Assembly: GCA_030427255.1 (NCBI GenBank)
Contig: JAUHWY010000009.1
Coordinates: 1 to 64,000 of the forward strand
Origin: Bacteroidia bacterium
GTDB lineage: Bacteria; Bacteroidota; Bacteroidia; CAIKAF01
DNA length: 64,000 nt
Direction of reading: 5' to 3'
Positions 34,765 to 43,444 of this stretch are shown here, piece by piece (the first letter of the stretch is position 1; every line of letters starts with the position of its first letter). The notes beneath the pieces are model-generated. The model saw only the letters and a program-made list of their open reading frames with translations, was not told where the DNA came from and ran no database searches. A program made the position numbers and the translations under genes.

Positions 34765-35829
34765 ATGTTAAAGAAGCTGCCTCGGGTGTTAATTGTAGGG
34801 GATGGCTTGAGTGCCCATGTGTTGGCGCATCGAATGCATGCCGCAGGCATTCCTTTTTTTTTGCAAGGAATGGATACCCTAGGGGCTGCTTCACCTGCGG
34901 CTTGGGGTCTATTGAATCCGGTGCATTTTAGAAGTTTTGGCCTTAGCTATGGGGCCTCCTGGTACGAGGAGTCTCTAGCTTTTTACAAGGCCTTAGAACA
35001 AAAGCTTAGTCAAAAATTTGTGGATTATGCGCCTTTGGAGCACTTAGATGCACGACCGGAAGCGCTGGTTCATTGGTCCATGGCTTGGGAGTCTGAGTTG
35101 TATTCCTTTATGGAAAAGCCAACAAAGGATAGTCTAGGGAATGTTCGGATTGTTCTTTCTCAAGTGGCCATGGTTTCTGTACCCACTTTGCTGCAAGAAA
35201 GCCGAAATTACCTGCGCAAACAGGGGCTTTACCATCAAGCTTGGTTCGATTGGCCCTATCCCGACTTTAATCACCGCGAGCCAATAGCGCATGCCGGAAA
35301 TCAATTTGATGCAGTTGTTTGGGCGCAGGGGATTAGGTCTTTAGAGTCAGGGCCATTTAAAGCACTTCCTATTAAGCCTTCTAAGGGAGAAGGAATTCAG
35401 TTGAGCACTTCAGCTCAAGTTGGAGATAAGGTCATTAAACACAAAGGGATGTTTGCCTTTCAAGACTCTCCGGGTTTCTGGAGGGTTGGATCCACCTACA
35501 GTTGGCACGATATGCGGCCGGAACCGAGTATGGAAGCTATGGAAGAGCTAAAGGCTCGGTTTATTGAATTAACCGGAATTAATGACTTTGCTTTGGTGGA
35601 TCATTGGGCAGGTTTTAGACCCGCAAGTCCGGATAGAAAAGCCATGGTGGGGCAACATCCTCTGTTTGATCAACACTATGCCCTAAATGGCATGGGTAGC
35701 AAAGGGCTATTGATGGCCCCTTATTTGGCCAAAGCGCTCCAAGAAGAGATGATGGGTGACTTAGGCAAAATACCTAAGCTGTGTAGCTTGGACCGATTTA
35801 CCAAACGTTTGATTAATTTTAGGGAATGA
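34765..35829 (+). CDS. FAD-dependent oxidoreductase (DAO family)
   Basis: A 354-residue flavoprotein starting at ATG 34765 (a longer frame begins with unrelated residues). The N-terminal dinucleotide loop is VLIVGDGLSAHVLAHRM, where the last Gly of GxGxxG is Ala. Later landmarks: GAASPAAWGLLNPV, the substrate-domain SKGEGIQLS, HWAGFRPASPDRKAMVG and the FAD-closing LNGMGSKGLLMAPYLAKAL, all matching glycine/D-amino-acid oxidase-type enzymes and the oxidase half of MnmC. The substrate is unknown. It overlaps the SGNH gene by 4 bases, an odd partnership that suggests a shared pathway. Confidence 0.85.
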   Translation: MLKKLPRVLIVGDGLSAHVLAHRMHAAGIPFFLQGMDTLGAASPAAWGLLNPVHFRSFGLSYGASWYEESLAFYKALEQKLSQKFVDYAPLEHLDARPEALVHWSMAWESELYSFMEKPTKDSLGNVRIVLSQVAMVSVPTLLQESRNYLRKQGLYHQAWFDWPYPDFNHREPIAHAGNQFDAVVWAQGIRSLESGPFKALPIKPSKGEGIQLSTSAQVGDKVIKHKGMFAFQDSPGFWRVGSTYSWHDMRPEPSMEAMEELKARFIELTGINDFALVDHWAGFRPASPDRKAMVGQHPLFDQHYALNGMGSKGLLMAPYLAKALQEEMMGDLGKIPKLCSLDRFTKRLINFRE

Positions 35830-36545
35830 AATCAGCAGCTCTTTTGGTTTGCATGATTTGCTGTTTAAGCTTAAAGGGTCAGTCCGGCGAAGAGGTGGTA
35901 TGCCATCCACGACCCATTCAGCTAATGATTTTGGGTGACAGTCATATGGTGGGTTATTGGGGTGAGTATTTTCATAGGAAACTGCACGAAAGCGGTCGGT
36001 TTAATATCTTAAACGTGGCTATAGGCGGAGCAGGCAGCTTGCACTTTACCCAAAAGAAACTCACCAACCATTGTTGTGGATATAAGATTCGAAGAACCTG
36101 GGTTGGAGATGTGTTCAAAGAGGGAGACCATGTTCGAAGGATTGAAATGTCTTCTGTGGGTGATCAATCCGGTGTGGGGGTGGATTGGAATTATCGATTG
36201 GACAGTATGGTGGCCTATTGGCAACCCGAAATAGTCTTAATTGCTCTTGGAAGCAATAGGATAGATGCACACGAAGATTTAATTGAGCTTATTCGAAGGC
36301 CATGTCCTCAAACCCGCATTGTATGGCTTTCTCCCTTTAATCGCTTGGGTTTTGAGATTCGCCTTCAGTCCATAGAGCGGTGCATAAAAGGAAAGTCTTA
36401 TTGTTCCTTGGTTCGTATGGATGACTTGGCAGGCCACGATACCCTGCTTACCTTTCATTTGGGCAGTTATTCTGCTCGAAAAGTGGCTTTAAAGTCCGCA
36501 GAACGCGTTCTACCTATGCTCATTGAGGGGGCAAATCATAATTAA
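35826..36545 (+). CDS. secreted SGNH/GDSL-type hydrolase-like protein
   Basis: A 239-residue protein with a signal peptide (MKSAALLVCMICCLSLKGQ). Block I is IQLMILGDSHMVGYW (the GDSx Ser), block II probably VAIGGAGSLHF (Gly), and block III IALGSNRID, where the usual Asn of GxND sits as GSNR. A C-terminal D...H pair may be GHDTLLTFHLG, as in block V. SGNH enzymes are esterases, lipases or acetyl-polysaccharide esterases. The substitution in block III leaves some doubt about activity. Cysteines near the start of the mature protein could form a disulfide. Coupled to the FAD enzyme by ATGA. Confidence 0.78.
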   Translation: MKSAALLVCMICCLSLKGQSGEEVVCHPRPIQLMILGDSHMVGYWGEYFHRKLHESGRFNILNVAIGGAGSLHFTQKKLTNHCCGYKIRRTWVGDVFKEGDHVRRIEMSSVGDQSGVGVDWNYRLDSMVAYWQPEIVLIALGSNRIDAHEDLIELIRRPCPQTRIVWLSPFNRLGFEIRLQSIERCIKGKSYCSLVRMDDLAGHDTLLTFHLGSYSARKVALKSAERVLPMLIEGANHN

Positions 36546-36614
36546 GGTGCCTTGAGCAAGCTATTTTAAGCACAAAGAGCTAAGGTCCCTGTTTTTTTCG
36601 GAATTTTGCGGCAG

Positions 36615-37412
36615 ATGCCCCATGATACAACTACATACATCTGGCGTGCAGCATTAGACAGCGCATCACAAGACAGTTCAACCGTTTCTAAAGCCCTTGA
36701 ACCTGTTCTTGATTATCCTTGGAGGATGGAGGTTGCGGTAGAGACAAAGCGCCCCGAGTTTTTTGGCTTGCCTTACCAAAGAGATAAAGTATTGGGTTGG
36801 TATTGGTGGTTGTATTTGGTGCTTTGGTTGGCTGCCATGGTCTGGTTAAGGTGGGTTGAGGGTAGCGGATTTCGGCAGTTTTTGGGCGGTGTTTTGCAAA
36901 ACGCCCGCTTACGGCAGTTTAGAGAAGAATATGGCAGCAGCTTTATGCCGCCCTTTTTCTTTCTTTATTTTTTAAGCATGCTAAGCCCATGGTTGTATTT
37001 GGTAAGCAAGAGGGTTTTGGAACCGGAGCAGGTTTGGGCTTGGTATGGATTGGGCATTTGGTTGGTTTTGCCCCTAATAAAATCAGCTGTGGTAGGTTTA
37101 ACCGGCCGTTTGTTTGGCTTGGAATCCTGGACAAGCCTCCACCGATTGGTTAGTTTTCAGAGTCAAACACTGCTTGGGCTTTGGTTTTTTGCATTGATGT
37201 TGCCCGACATGGTGGGTTGGCTTACGCCTTGGCCCGGCTGGGTTTTGCCGGGAATAGGATTGGGAATAGTACTTATTTATCAGCTCTTTAAATTAGCTAC
37301 TTTGTGGCGAGTAAGTACTTTTATTTCCCTTATTTACTTCCTTTTGTATCTTTGCACCCTCGAATTGTTGCCACTGTTTTGGTTAGTCAAAGCAACTTCA
37401 ATTTGGATATAA
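36615..37412 (+). CDS. DUF4271 membrane protein
   Basis: A 265-residue protein: a polar N-terminus of ~65 residues, then about seven membrane helices (GWYWWLYLVLWLAAMVWLRW; FFFLYFLSMLSPWLYLVSK; LGIWLVLPLIKSAVVGLTG; and others to YFLLYLCTLELLPLFWL). DUF4271 genes in Bacteroidota nearly always precede hemD, as here with a 19-base gap, so a link to heme or to envelope biogenesis is suggested but not shown. The ATG at 36615 is chosen over a TTG three codons upstream. Confidence 0.85.
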   Translation: MPHDTTTYIWRAALDSASQDSSTVSKALEPVLDYPWRMEVAVETKRPEFFGLPYQRDKVLGWYWWLYLVLWLAAMVWLRWVEGSGFRQFLGGVLQNARLRQFREEYGSSFMPPFFFLYFLSMLSPWLYLVSKRVLEPEQVWAWYGLGIWLVLPLIKSAVVGLTGRLFGLESWTSLHRLVSFQSQTLLGLWFFALMLPDMVGWLTPWPGWVLPGIGLGIVLIYQLFKLATLWRVSTFISLIYFLLYLCTLELLPLFWLVKATSIWI

Positions 37413-37431
37413 ACGGGCTAATTTCCAAGGT

Positions 37432-38181
37432 ATGAAAATCAAGACGGTTCTCATCAGTCAGCCCCGACCAGAATCTGAGCGGTCGCCTTATTTCGATATT
37501 GCTAGAAATCACAAGGTTCAAGTTGATTTTCAGCCATTTATTGGAGTTGAGGGAGTTCCGGCGAATGAAATTCGCAAGCAAAAAATAGATTTGTCGGAGT
37601 TTGGTTGCATCATTCTTACTTCCAAGAACTCTGTCGATCATTATTTTAGACTGGCCGGGGAAATGCGCTTTAACGTTCCCGAAGCCAATAAATACTTTTG
37701 CACCACCGAAGCCATAGCCCTTTACCTTCAAAAATATATTGTGTTTAGAAAACGCAAAATTTTCTTTGGACAAACAGGCTTGGAGGATTTAGCAGATACC
37801 TTTAAAAAGAATAAGAACGAGAAATTTTTGTTTCCCTGCTCAGACAAGCACACCGACAAAATTTCCAGCTTTTTGAAGAATGCAAAAGTCCAATTTACTC
37901 CAGCGGTGTTTTACCGAACAGTGGCTACGGATATGAAAAACGTGCCCATCAACAGTTACGATATGTTGGTGTTTTTTAGTCCCAATGGCGTGGAATCCTT
38001 GGTGCACAATTTTCCAAACTTTGAACAAGGTGAAATGCATATTGGGGTGTTTGGCGATGGAACCGCAAAGGCTGCAGAAGAAGCAGGCCTTAAAGTGCAC
38101 TTAAAAGCCCCCTTGCCTAAGGCTCCTTCCATGACCATGGCTTTGGATTGGTACCTGGCTCAAAATCATGGAAAGAAATAA
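37432..38181 (+). CDS. hemD: uroporphyrinogen-III synthase
   Basis: Cyclises hydroxymethylbilane to uroporphyrinogen III in tetrapyrrole synthesis. The 249-residue protein has the two-lobed HemD shape with weak primary conservation: VLISQPRPESERSPYFDIA at the N-terminus, the hinge-side CIILTSKNSVDHYF, and the second-lobe MLVFFSPNGVESLV and VGFGDGTAKAAEEAGL-like IGVFGDGTAKAAEEAGL. TSKNSVD and SPNGVESL are the family's best signposts. Its stop overlaps the rnpA ATG (TAATG). Context DUF4271-hemD-rnpA is typical for the phylum. No other heme gene except heme A synthase is in the window. Confidence 0.88.
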   Translation: MKIKTVLISQPRPESERSPYFDIARNHKVQVDFQPFIGVEGVPANEIRKQKIDLSEFGCIILTSKNSVDHYFRLAGEMRFNVPEANKYFCTTEAIALYLQKYIVFRKRKIFFGQTGLEDLADTFKKNKNEKFLFPCSDKHTDKISSFLKNAKVQFTPAVFYRTVATDMKNVPINSYDMLVFFSPNGVESLVHNFPNFEQGEMHIGVFGDGTAKAAEEAGLKVHLKAPLPKAPSMTMALDWYLAQNHGKK

Positions 38182-38603
38182 TGGCTGAGGCTTGGAGCGG
38201 AGTTCCGGTCAAGCTGAATAAAAAGTCCATGCTCAAGAGCAAGATTGGGATTGCCTTGCTGTTTGAGGAAGGAGTTTCCTTTTACAAACCACCTTTGCTC
38301 ATTAAATATAGAGGTTGCGGGGGTGCCGCAGATTGTCGTTACATGGTTTCTGTGTCAAAAAGACGCTTTCCTAGAGCCGTAGATCGAAACCGGGTTAAAC
38401 GCTTAATGCGGGAGGTTATCCGAAAGGGAGGGGTAGTAGAGCCTTGGCCTCAAGACATTGCCTTGATTTTTATAGGGAAAGGCACTCCACAGTTTAAGCA
38501 CATTTGGAGGTCTTGGATTGGTTTTTTGGAGGCGTGGGAAGCCAAAAGCAGCAAAGAAATCCCCTTGGGTAGCAAGAATGATGATTCGGAGCACCCGGCA
38601 TAG
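38181..38603 (+). CDS. rnpA: ribonuclease P protein component
   Basis: Protein subunit of RNase P, which trims the 5' leader of tRNA precursors with the RnpB RNA. From the ATG at 38181 (overlapping the hemD stop by one base) it is 140 residues. The RNR signature region is clear: MVSVSKRRFPRAVDRNRVKR followed by LMREVIR, with KYRGCGGAADCR before it replacing the usual phenylalanine-rich pocket strand. It is basic. In most bacteria rnpA sits by rpmH near the origin; in Bacteroidota it sits with hemD and a ctp protease, as here. Confidence 0.93.
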   Translation: MAEAWSGVPVKLNKKSMLKSKIGIALLFEEGVSFYKPPLLIKYRGCGGAADCRYMVSVSKRRFPRAVDRNRVKRLMREVIRKGGVVEPWPQDIALIFIGKGTPQFKHIWRSWIGFLEAWEAKSSKEIPLGSKNDDSEHPA

Positions 38604-38909
38604 GGATGGCACGGAATGCCCTGCCTAATGGCGGCCGTTTTCTTTAGATTTAAGTTTTTTTATAGCCCTTGGTTTTTGGTTAAGCATACCAAGCGGATTA
38701 AGCTCTGTTTAATTTAGAAAGTTAGGCGTAGTTTTCACAGAATAAGCCAACAACAGGGCGAGGAGGCTCCCGAACCTTCGGGAGACCCCGGAGCCCGTTG
38801 GTGGCCGGCCGGCATTGGCAGGCATGAAGAAACAGCCCGGCCCCCAAAGGGGGATGCCCCAAAAGAATCAAATTATGTACTTTTAAGTCTCTTTTGGCGT
38901 TAGCAAATC
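38604..38909. repeat. intergenic region with family A element, copy 4
   Basis: Core hairpin CTCCCG-AACCTT-CGGGAG (38767-38784) with the family core GAGGAGGC...GACCCCGG; shorter arms CCAACAACAGGGC (38747-38759) and GCCCGTTGG (38793-38801). The first stem pair differs from the other copies on both sides (C to T, G to A), a compensatory change. TAGGGATGGCACGGAATGCC just after the rnpA stop resembles the left end of copy 2. A weak -7, TACTTTTA (38878-38885), precedes the ctp gene. Confidence 0.6.
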
Positions 38910-40649
38910 ATGCGTATGAATTCATTTAAATCGGCCAGACCCTATTTGTTTGGTCTTGTGTCGGGTGTTGTACTTACCGGTTTATTTGCCTTTGGGCAGC
39001 ACTTTGAAATTTCTAAGAACTTGGAAATTTTCTCAGTGTTGATGCGGGAGTTGGACACCTATTATGTAGACGAAATAAATCCGGGAGATTTGACGGAGAC
39101 CGCAGTTGAGTCCATGTTGGAATCGTTGGACCCATACACCAATTTTATTCCGGAGTCTGAAATTGAAAACCATAGGATGTCGACCACTGGGCAGTATGGT
39201 GGTATTGGGGCCGTTGTGCGCAAAAAGGGTCAATATGTTACCATTTACGAGCCATACGAGGAAACTCCGGCAGCCAAAGCCGGTTTACAGGCAGGGGATA
39301 AGCTGGTAAAAGTGAACGATAAGTCGGTGGTGGGAATGAGTACCGACGATGTAGTGAAGTTATTGCGTGGGGCTCCCAATACCGGAGTGCGACTAACCAT
39401 TGAAAGGCCCGGAGCATCGGAGCCAAAGGAAGTGGAGCTGATACGAGAGCGGATTCAAATGAAAAACGTTTCCTATTACGGCATGGCAGATGCCAGCAAC
39501 GCCTACATAAAGTTGGAGCGTTTTACCCCAAATGCAGGGCTTGAAATTCGGGAAGCATTGGATTCGTTAAAAAGAGCCGGTAAGGTAGAAGGGTTGATCT
39601 TAGATTTACGCGGAAATCCCGGTGGATTGCTGCGTGAGGCCATTTCTGTGGTAAATAACTTTGTTCCTCGCGGAGAGTTGGTGGTGACCACCAAAGGGAA
39701 GGTGAGCGAATGGAATCAATCCTACCGTACCTTAGCCGACCCCGCTGATGTTAATATTCCTTTGGTAGTGCTTGTGAATCGCGGGTCTGCCTCCGCCTCA
39801 GAAATTGTGAGTGGCACCATCCAAGACTTAGATAGAGGGGTGGTTTTAGGACAAAAAACCTTTGGTAAAGGCTTGGTTCAATCCACTCGACCTTTGGTTT
39901 ATAATACACACCTTAAATTGACCACCTCCAAATATTACATTCCAAGTGGACGTTGTATTCAAGCCTTAGATTATAGCCACAGAGATGCCAATGGCCGGGT
40001 AAAAGAAGTCCCAGACTCTTTGCGGACAAAATTTAAAACCCAAATGGGGCGTGTGGTGTATGACGGTGCCGGTATTTATCCGGACGTGCCGGTAAAGCCG
40101 GGTAAAACTCCCAATATTCTAAGGTCACTCGTCCGCAACGATTTGTTTTTTGAGTTTGCAACTGAATATGTGCAACAAAATCCCAGCATCAACAGTCCTT
40201 CGTCATTTGAAGTGAGCGACGGATTGTACCAAGAGTTTTTGGATTTTTTAGCTACCAAAGAGTATTCGTATACCACCCGCACCGAACAGCAGTTAGACGT
40301 TTTGGAAGAAACGGCGGAGAAAGAAGAGTATTTGGACCGTATACGTCCTGAATTTGAGGCCTTGTTGGCCAAAAAAGAGGACATGAAAAGCCAAGACTTA
40401 AAGCACTTTAAGAAAGAGATTTCTAAGTTTTTGCGGTTAGAAATAGTGAGCAGGTATTATTACCGAAGGGGAAGAATCGCTTCTGAAATTAAGGACGATG
40501 AGGAAGTACTGCAAGCTTTAGAGGTTTTAAACGCCTCCGGTAGGTACGATTCCATATTGTCGCCCTCTTTTGTAATTCCCGCGGCAGATATGGCGGATGA
40601 CGAAGAGGAGCTTTCTGAGGAAAGTCCTGAGGCAGGCGATGAAGAGTAG
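38910..40649 (+). CDS. C-terminal processing protease (S41 family, CtpA/Tsp-like)
   Basis: A 579-residue periplasmic protease with an N-terminal signal anchor (PYLFGLVSGVVLTGLFAF). The order is N-terminal helical cap (LDPYTNFIP), PDZ domain (~95-170, GGIGAVVRKKG, AGLQAGDKLVKVNDKSV), S41 core (GLILDLRGNPGGLL, NRGSASASEIVSG with catalytic Ser295, and GQKTFGKG with Lys320, 25 residues later as in E. coli Tsp), then a ~150-residue helical extension rich in acidic residues. It cleaves exposed C-termini of envelope proteins, possibly T9SS-related or murein hydrolases. The GT2 gene overlaps its 3' end by 11 bases. Confidence 0.95.
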   Translation: MRMNSFKSARPYLFGLVSGVVLTGLFAFGQHFEISKNLEIFSVLMRELDTYYVDEINPGDLTETAVESMLESLDPYTNFIPESEIENHRMSTTGQYGGIGAVVRKKGQYVTIYEPYEETPAAKAGLQAGDKLVKVNDKSVVGMSTDDVVKLLRGAPNTGVRLTIERPGASEPKEVELIRERIQMKNVSYYGMADASNAYIKLERFTPNAGLEIREALDSLKRAGKVEGLILDLRGNPGGLLREAISVVNNFVPRGELVVTTKGKVSEWNQSYRTLADPADVNIPLVVLVNRGSASASEIVSGTIQDLDRGVVLGQKTFGKGLVQSTRPLVYNTHLKLTTSKYYIPSGRCIQALDYSHRDANGRVKEVPDSLRTKFKTQMGRVVYDGAGIYPDVPVKPGKTPNILRSLVRNDLFFEFATEYVQQNPSINSPSSFEVSDGLYQEFLDFLATKEYSYTTRTEQQLDVLEETAEKEEYLDRIRPEFEALLAKKEDMKSQDLKHFKKEISKFLRLEIVSRYYYRRGRIASEIKDDEEVLQALEVLNASGRYDSILSPSFVIPAADMADDEEELSEESPEAGDEE

Positions 40650-41553
40650 GCCGGAACCCAACCATGGCTTTAGTATTCTCATTCCTTCTTGGAATAACCT
40701 GGAGTTTTTGGAATTGCTGATTAAAAGCTTAAAAGCACACAGCAATTATCCACACCAGATTATAGTGCATGTGAATGAAGGTTTAGATGGTACAAAAGCA
40801 TTTTTGGAACGAGAGGGCATTACCTACAGCTATTCGAAGGGGAACGTTGGGGTCTGCAAGGCCCTAAATGCCGCTGCAGCCTTGGCAGAAAAGGAGTATT
40901 TGGTATTTATGAACGACGACATGTATGTTCTACCGGGCTGGGATATTCCATGGGTGGAAGCCATTGAGTCCCGCAACGACGATATGTTCTTTTTTAGCGC
41001 CACCATGCTTGAACCAAAAGCTACAGGAAACAAAGCGGTGGTAGCACCTGTGGATTTTGGTCGGAATCCACAAACCTTTCAAGAAGCCAATTTGCTGGCT
41101 GCTTTTTCTAAGTTTAAGCGTCAAGATTGGCTTGGAGCTACCTGGCCTCCCAACCTTGTAAGCAAAAGGTTGTGGAATGCCGTAGAGGGCTATTCTATAG
41201 AATATACGCCGGGCTTGTATTCAGATCCCGACTTTTCAATGAAGCTTTGGATGCAAGGAGTTAGAGACTTTAGAGGCTTTGGTCAGGCCTTAGTCTATCA
41301 CTTTATGAGTCGTTCAGTACAACGGGTGCCCATGAATCCCGGAAAAAAAACCTTTGCCTGCAAATGGGGACTCATGCCGGGCTTTGTGCGTCAACAAATG
41401 CTCCAAACCGGAAAAAGGTATTCGGGGCCTTTAAAAAACAAGCCATGGTATAGTCATCCCAAAGGCTGGGTTTCAAAATTTAGAGCACTTTTTTTGCGTC
41501 TGCGTTATGGCAAAAATGGTCCCAAATTCAGCTTTGGGAAATTTGGTGGATAA
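40639..41553 (+). CDS. family 2 glycosyltransferase
   Basis: A 304-residue GT-A fold enzyme. ATG 40639 lies 11 bases inside the ctp gene. Motifs: FSILIPSWNNLEFLELLIKS at the N-terminus (nucleotide-binding strand), GNVGVCKALN (68-77), and the metal-binding NDD at 92-94 in VFMNDDMYVLPGWD. A later acidic patch, YSDPDFSMKLWMQG, is where the catalytic base lies in related enzymes. It probably transfers a sugar to a surface glycan or protein; donor and acceptor unknown. Its 3' end overlaps the convergent HAD gene by 26 bases. Confidence 0.9.
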   Translation: MKSRPEPNHGFSILIPSWNNLEFLELLIKSLKAHSNYPHQIIVHVNEGLDGTKAFLEREGITYSYSKGNVGVCKALNAAAALAEKEYLVFMNDDMYVLPGWDIPWVEAIESRNDDMFFFSATMLEPKATGNKAVVAPVDFGRNPQTFQEANLLAAFSKFKRQDWLGATWPPNLVSKRLWNAVEGYSIEYTPGLYSDPDFSMKLWMQGVRDFRGFGQALVYHFMSRSVQRVPMNPGKKTFACKWGLMPGFVRQQMLQTGKRYSGPLKNKPWYSHPKGWVSKFRALFLRLRYGKNGPKFSFGKFGG

Positions 41554-42235
41554 GCTCAGGCAACTCCATTAAAGACTGAACTTGAAAAGCCTTGGGCGAT
41601 AATTCTGCGGTTTCTCTATTGGGGTTAAACCAAACTGCTTGCCAATTCATTTGACGAGCTCCGGCAATGTCTATATCGGGAGCATCACCTACCATAAGGC
41701 ACTCTTGAGCTTTACACTTGCTTAATTTCATGGCCAATTTAAAAATGCCGGCATGGGGTTTTCTACATCCGGCCCTTTCTGAGGTAATGATATGTGTAAA
41801 GTAGTGGTCAATGCCTGAGGCTTTGAGCTTTATGGACTGTATTTCTTCAAATCCATTGGTGATTATGGATAAAGGAAAATGAGGGTGGAGTTGCTCCAAG
41901 GTATCTAGGCTACCTTCCACAAGTTTGGTTTGTTTGGGGGATCTATCTACGTAGGCTTCGCCTAGTTTTTTGGCCAGGCTTCGGTGCAGCAAACCAAAAT
42001 CGCGCAGCGTTAAAAAAAAACGCTGGTGCCTTAAAAAGTCTTTCCGCATGTTGTTTTTGCGGTATTGTTCCCAGCACCATTCGTTATGGTATTCATAATG
42101 ACTAATAAAGGCCAGCTTGGTAGGAACTATAGAACCTAAATCATAATAATCGTAAATCTCTGCTAAGGTGGCTCGAGAATTGGAAGTGAAATCCCATAAG
42201 GTACGATCTAGGTCAAAAAAGATGTGTTTTATCAA
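41528..42235 (-). CDS. HAD hydrolase, YjjG-like nucleotidase
   Basis: A 235-residue haloacid-dehalogenase phosphatase. Motif I is FFDLDRTLWDF with nucleophile Asp8 and Asp10, motif II is SIITNGFEEIQ, motif III Lys in SERAGCRKPHAGIF, and motif IV the acidic pair in MVGDAPDIDIAGA. A helical cap inserted after motif I (residues ~15-90) and the NG-containing motif II resemble YjjG, a pyrimidine nucleotidase that removes non-canonical nucleotides. That function would suit its place two genes after upp (uracil salvage). It overlaps the small membrane gene by 4 bases. Confidence 0.88.
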   Translation of the reverse strand: MIKHIFFDLDRTLWDFTSNSRATLAEIYDYYDLGSIVPTKLAFISHYEYHNEWCWEQYRKNNMRKDFLRHQRFFLTLRDFGLLHRSLAKKLGEAYVDRSPKQTKLVEGSLDTLEQLHPHFPLSIITNGFEEIQSIKLKASGIDHYFTHIITSERAGCRKPHAGIFKLAMKLSKCKAQECLMVGDAPDIDIAGARQMNWQAVWFNPNRETAELSPKAFQVQSLMELPELIHQISQS

Positions 42236-42699
42236 GCCCTAATGCTGTTAATAATGTTTACTATGGAAGCTCCAAATCCGGCGTAAATAGCCGACCAAAA
42301 AGCAACCCCAAGGGACATAATCCAAAATATGCGCCAGCGGTTTTTAAAATACCTTACTGCTAAAAAGCATCCCAAAGGTAAACTTAATAATAGGGGACTT
42401 AAAAAAGCAATTCCCCATAAGCCGAATTTGGATTTTATGCCAATTAGGTTTCTGTTGCGCTTGGAAAAGGCCGATTTGCTTTTGCGGTTGGGCCAAATTT
42501 TGCGCAATATGGCTTTCCAAATGATTAAAATGCCTGTGCTTAGGTACATAAAAAACAACACGCCCGTTATTCCTGAAACCAAACCAAACAAAAAGCCTTG
42601 CCAAAATGGCAACTCTTCTTTGACTATGTATAGGGGTACTAAAACGGCAAACTTAATGGTTGCCATAAAAGCAAAGGAAAAGAGCTCCAGCAGATCCAC
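42232..42699 (-). CDS. small polytopic membrane protein of unknown function
   Basis: A 155-residue protein with three to four membrane helices (LFSFAFMATIKFAVLVPLYI; GFLFGLVSGITGVLFFMYL; FGLWGIAFLSPLLLSLPLG; IMSLGVAFWSAIYAGF) and a basic loop (KIWPNRKSKSAFSKRNRNL). The layout recalls DedA-like or small-multidrug-like families but no diagnostic motif is present. It sits between upp and a HAD nucleotidase, with a 4-base overlap with the latter, so a pyrimidine-related transport role is conceivable but only by position. Confidence 0.72.
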   Translation of the reverse strand: MDLLELFSFAFMATIKFAVLVPLYIVKEELPFWQGFLFGLVSGITGVLFFMYLSTGILIIWKAILRKIWPNRKSKSAFSKRNRNLIGIKSKFGLWGIAFLSPLLLSLPLGCFLAVRYFKNRWRIFWIMSLGVAFWSAIYAGFGASIVNIINSIRA

Positions 42700-42705
42700 C
42701 TAAGC

Positions 42706-43386
42706 CTAAAGTTTCGAGCCATAGGCCAAATCACCGGCATCGCCCAAACCGGGAACGATGTAGGATTTTGAATTGAGTTCGGGATCAAGTTCTCCAATCC
42801 AAAAACTAGCCGGACCGGTGATGTGGTCTTGACAGTATGCCAAGCCCTCTTCACTTGCCAATACAGCAGCGATGTGGGTATGGTTTGGGGTGCCTCTCTC
42901 GGCTACAATTGCCTCCCAAGCCAGGACCATGCTTCTGCCTGTGGCCAACATTGGGTCGCATAAAATCAAGGTTTTTCCCTTTATAGAGGGAGAAGAAAGG
43001 TATTCAATTTCTATGGTAAAATCGTCGCCATGTCCCGGCTTTCTATAGGCAGAAATAACGGCATTTTCAGCATCGTCAAAGTAAGAAAGAAGGCCTTGAT
43101 GCAAGGGTAGTCCGGCCCGCAAAATGGTGGCAATAACTAAGGGCTCGGCAGGTAGTTTGCTGCGGTGCGTGCCAAGTGGAGTAACAACTTCCTGTTCTTC
43201 GGCATGCAGCACTTTGCTTATTTCATAAGCCATCAATTCCCCACAACGTTCCAAATTACGTCTAAAACGCATTCTGTCGCCCTGCACATCTACATTGCGC
43301 ATTTCAGAAATAAAGCGATTCAAAACCGAGGGCTTGTTTCCTAATACCTGCACCATACCTCCTGAATTTTGCCGAAAATTAGGCAT
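42706..43386 (-). CDS. upp: uracil phosphoribosyltransferase
   Basis: Salvages uracil with PRPP to UMP. The 226-residue protein has the PRPP-binding signature ILCDPMLATGRSM (residues ~141-153), the flexible hood region YRKPGHGDDF, and ATILRAGLPLHQGLL that contacts phosphate. The C-terminus ends with FWIGELDPELNSKSYIVPGL and GDAGDLAYG, the uracil-recognition loop. The start may be the ATG at 43386 or the one ten codons later. It probably begins a upp-membrane protein-HAD nucleotidase transcript, separate from the FemAB-like gene 58 bases upstream. Confidence 0.95.
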   Translation of the reverse strand: MPNFRQNSGGMVQVLGNKPSVLNRFISEMRNVDVQGDRMRFRRNLERCGELMAYEISKVLHAEEQEVVTPLGTHRSKLPAEPLVIATILRAGLPLHQGLLSYFDDAENAVISAYRKPGHGDDFTIEIEYLSSPSIKGKTLILCDPMLATGRSMVLAWEAIVAERGTPNHTHIAAVLASEEGLAYCQDHITGPASFWIGELDPELNSKSYIVPGLGDAGDLAYGSKL

Positions 43387-43421
43387 TATATATGGATTTG
43401 CAGCTTCTATTTAAAACCCAT

Positions 43422-43439
43422 CTTGGGCAATTTCCCAAG
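43422..43439. terminator. weak hairpin between the FemAB-like gene and upp
   Basis: Perfect CTTGGG-CAATTT-CCCAAG dyad (6-base loop). On the minus strand it is followed by ATGGGTTTT rather than a clean U-run, so it may be an inefficient terminator or attenuator. Confidence 0.35.
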
Positions 43440-43444
43440 AGTAA

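Noticed and set aside
38148..38180. Upstream extension of rnpA
   Set aside because: Would add 11 residues overlapping hemD; the ATG at 38181 is coupled to the hemD stop and gives the normal length.
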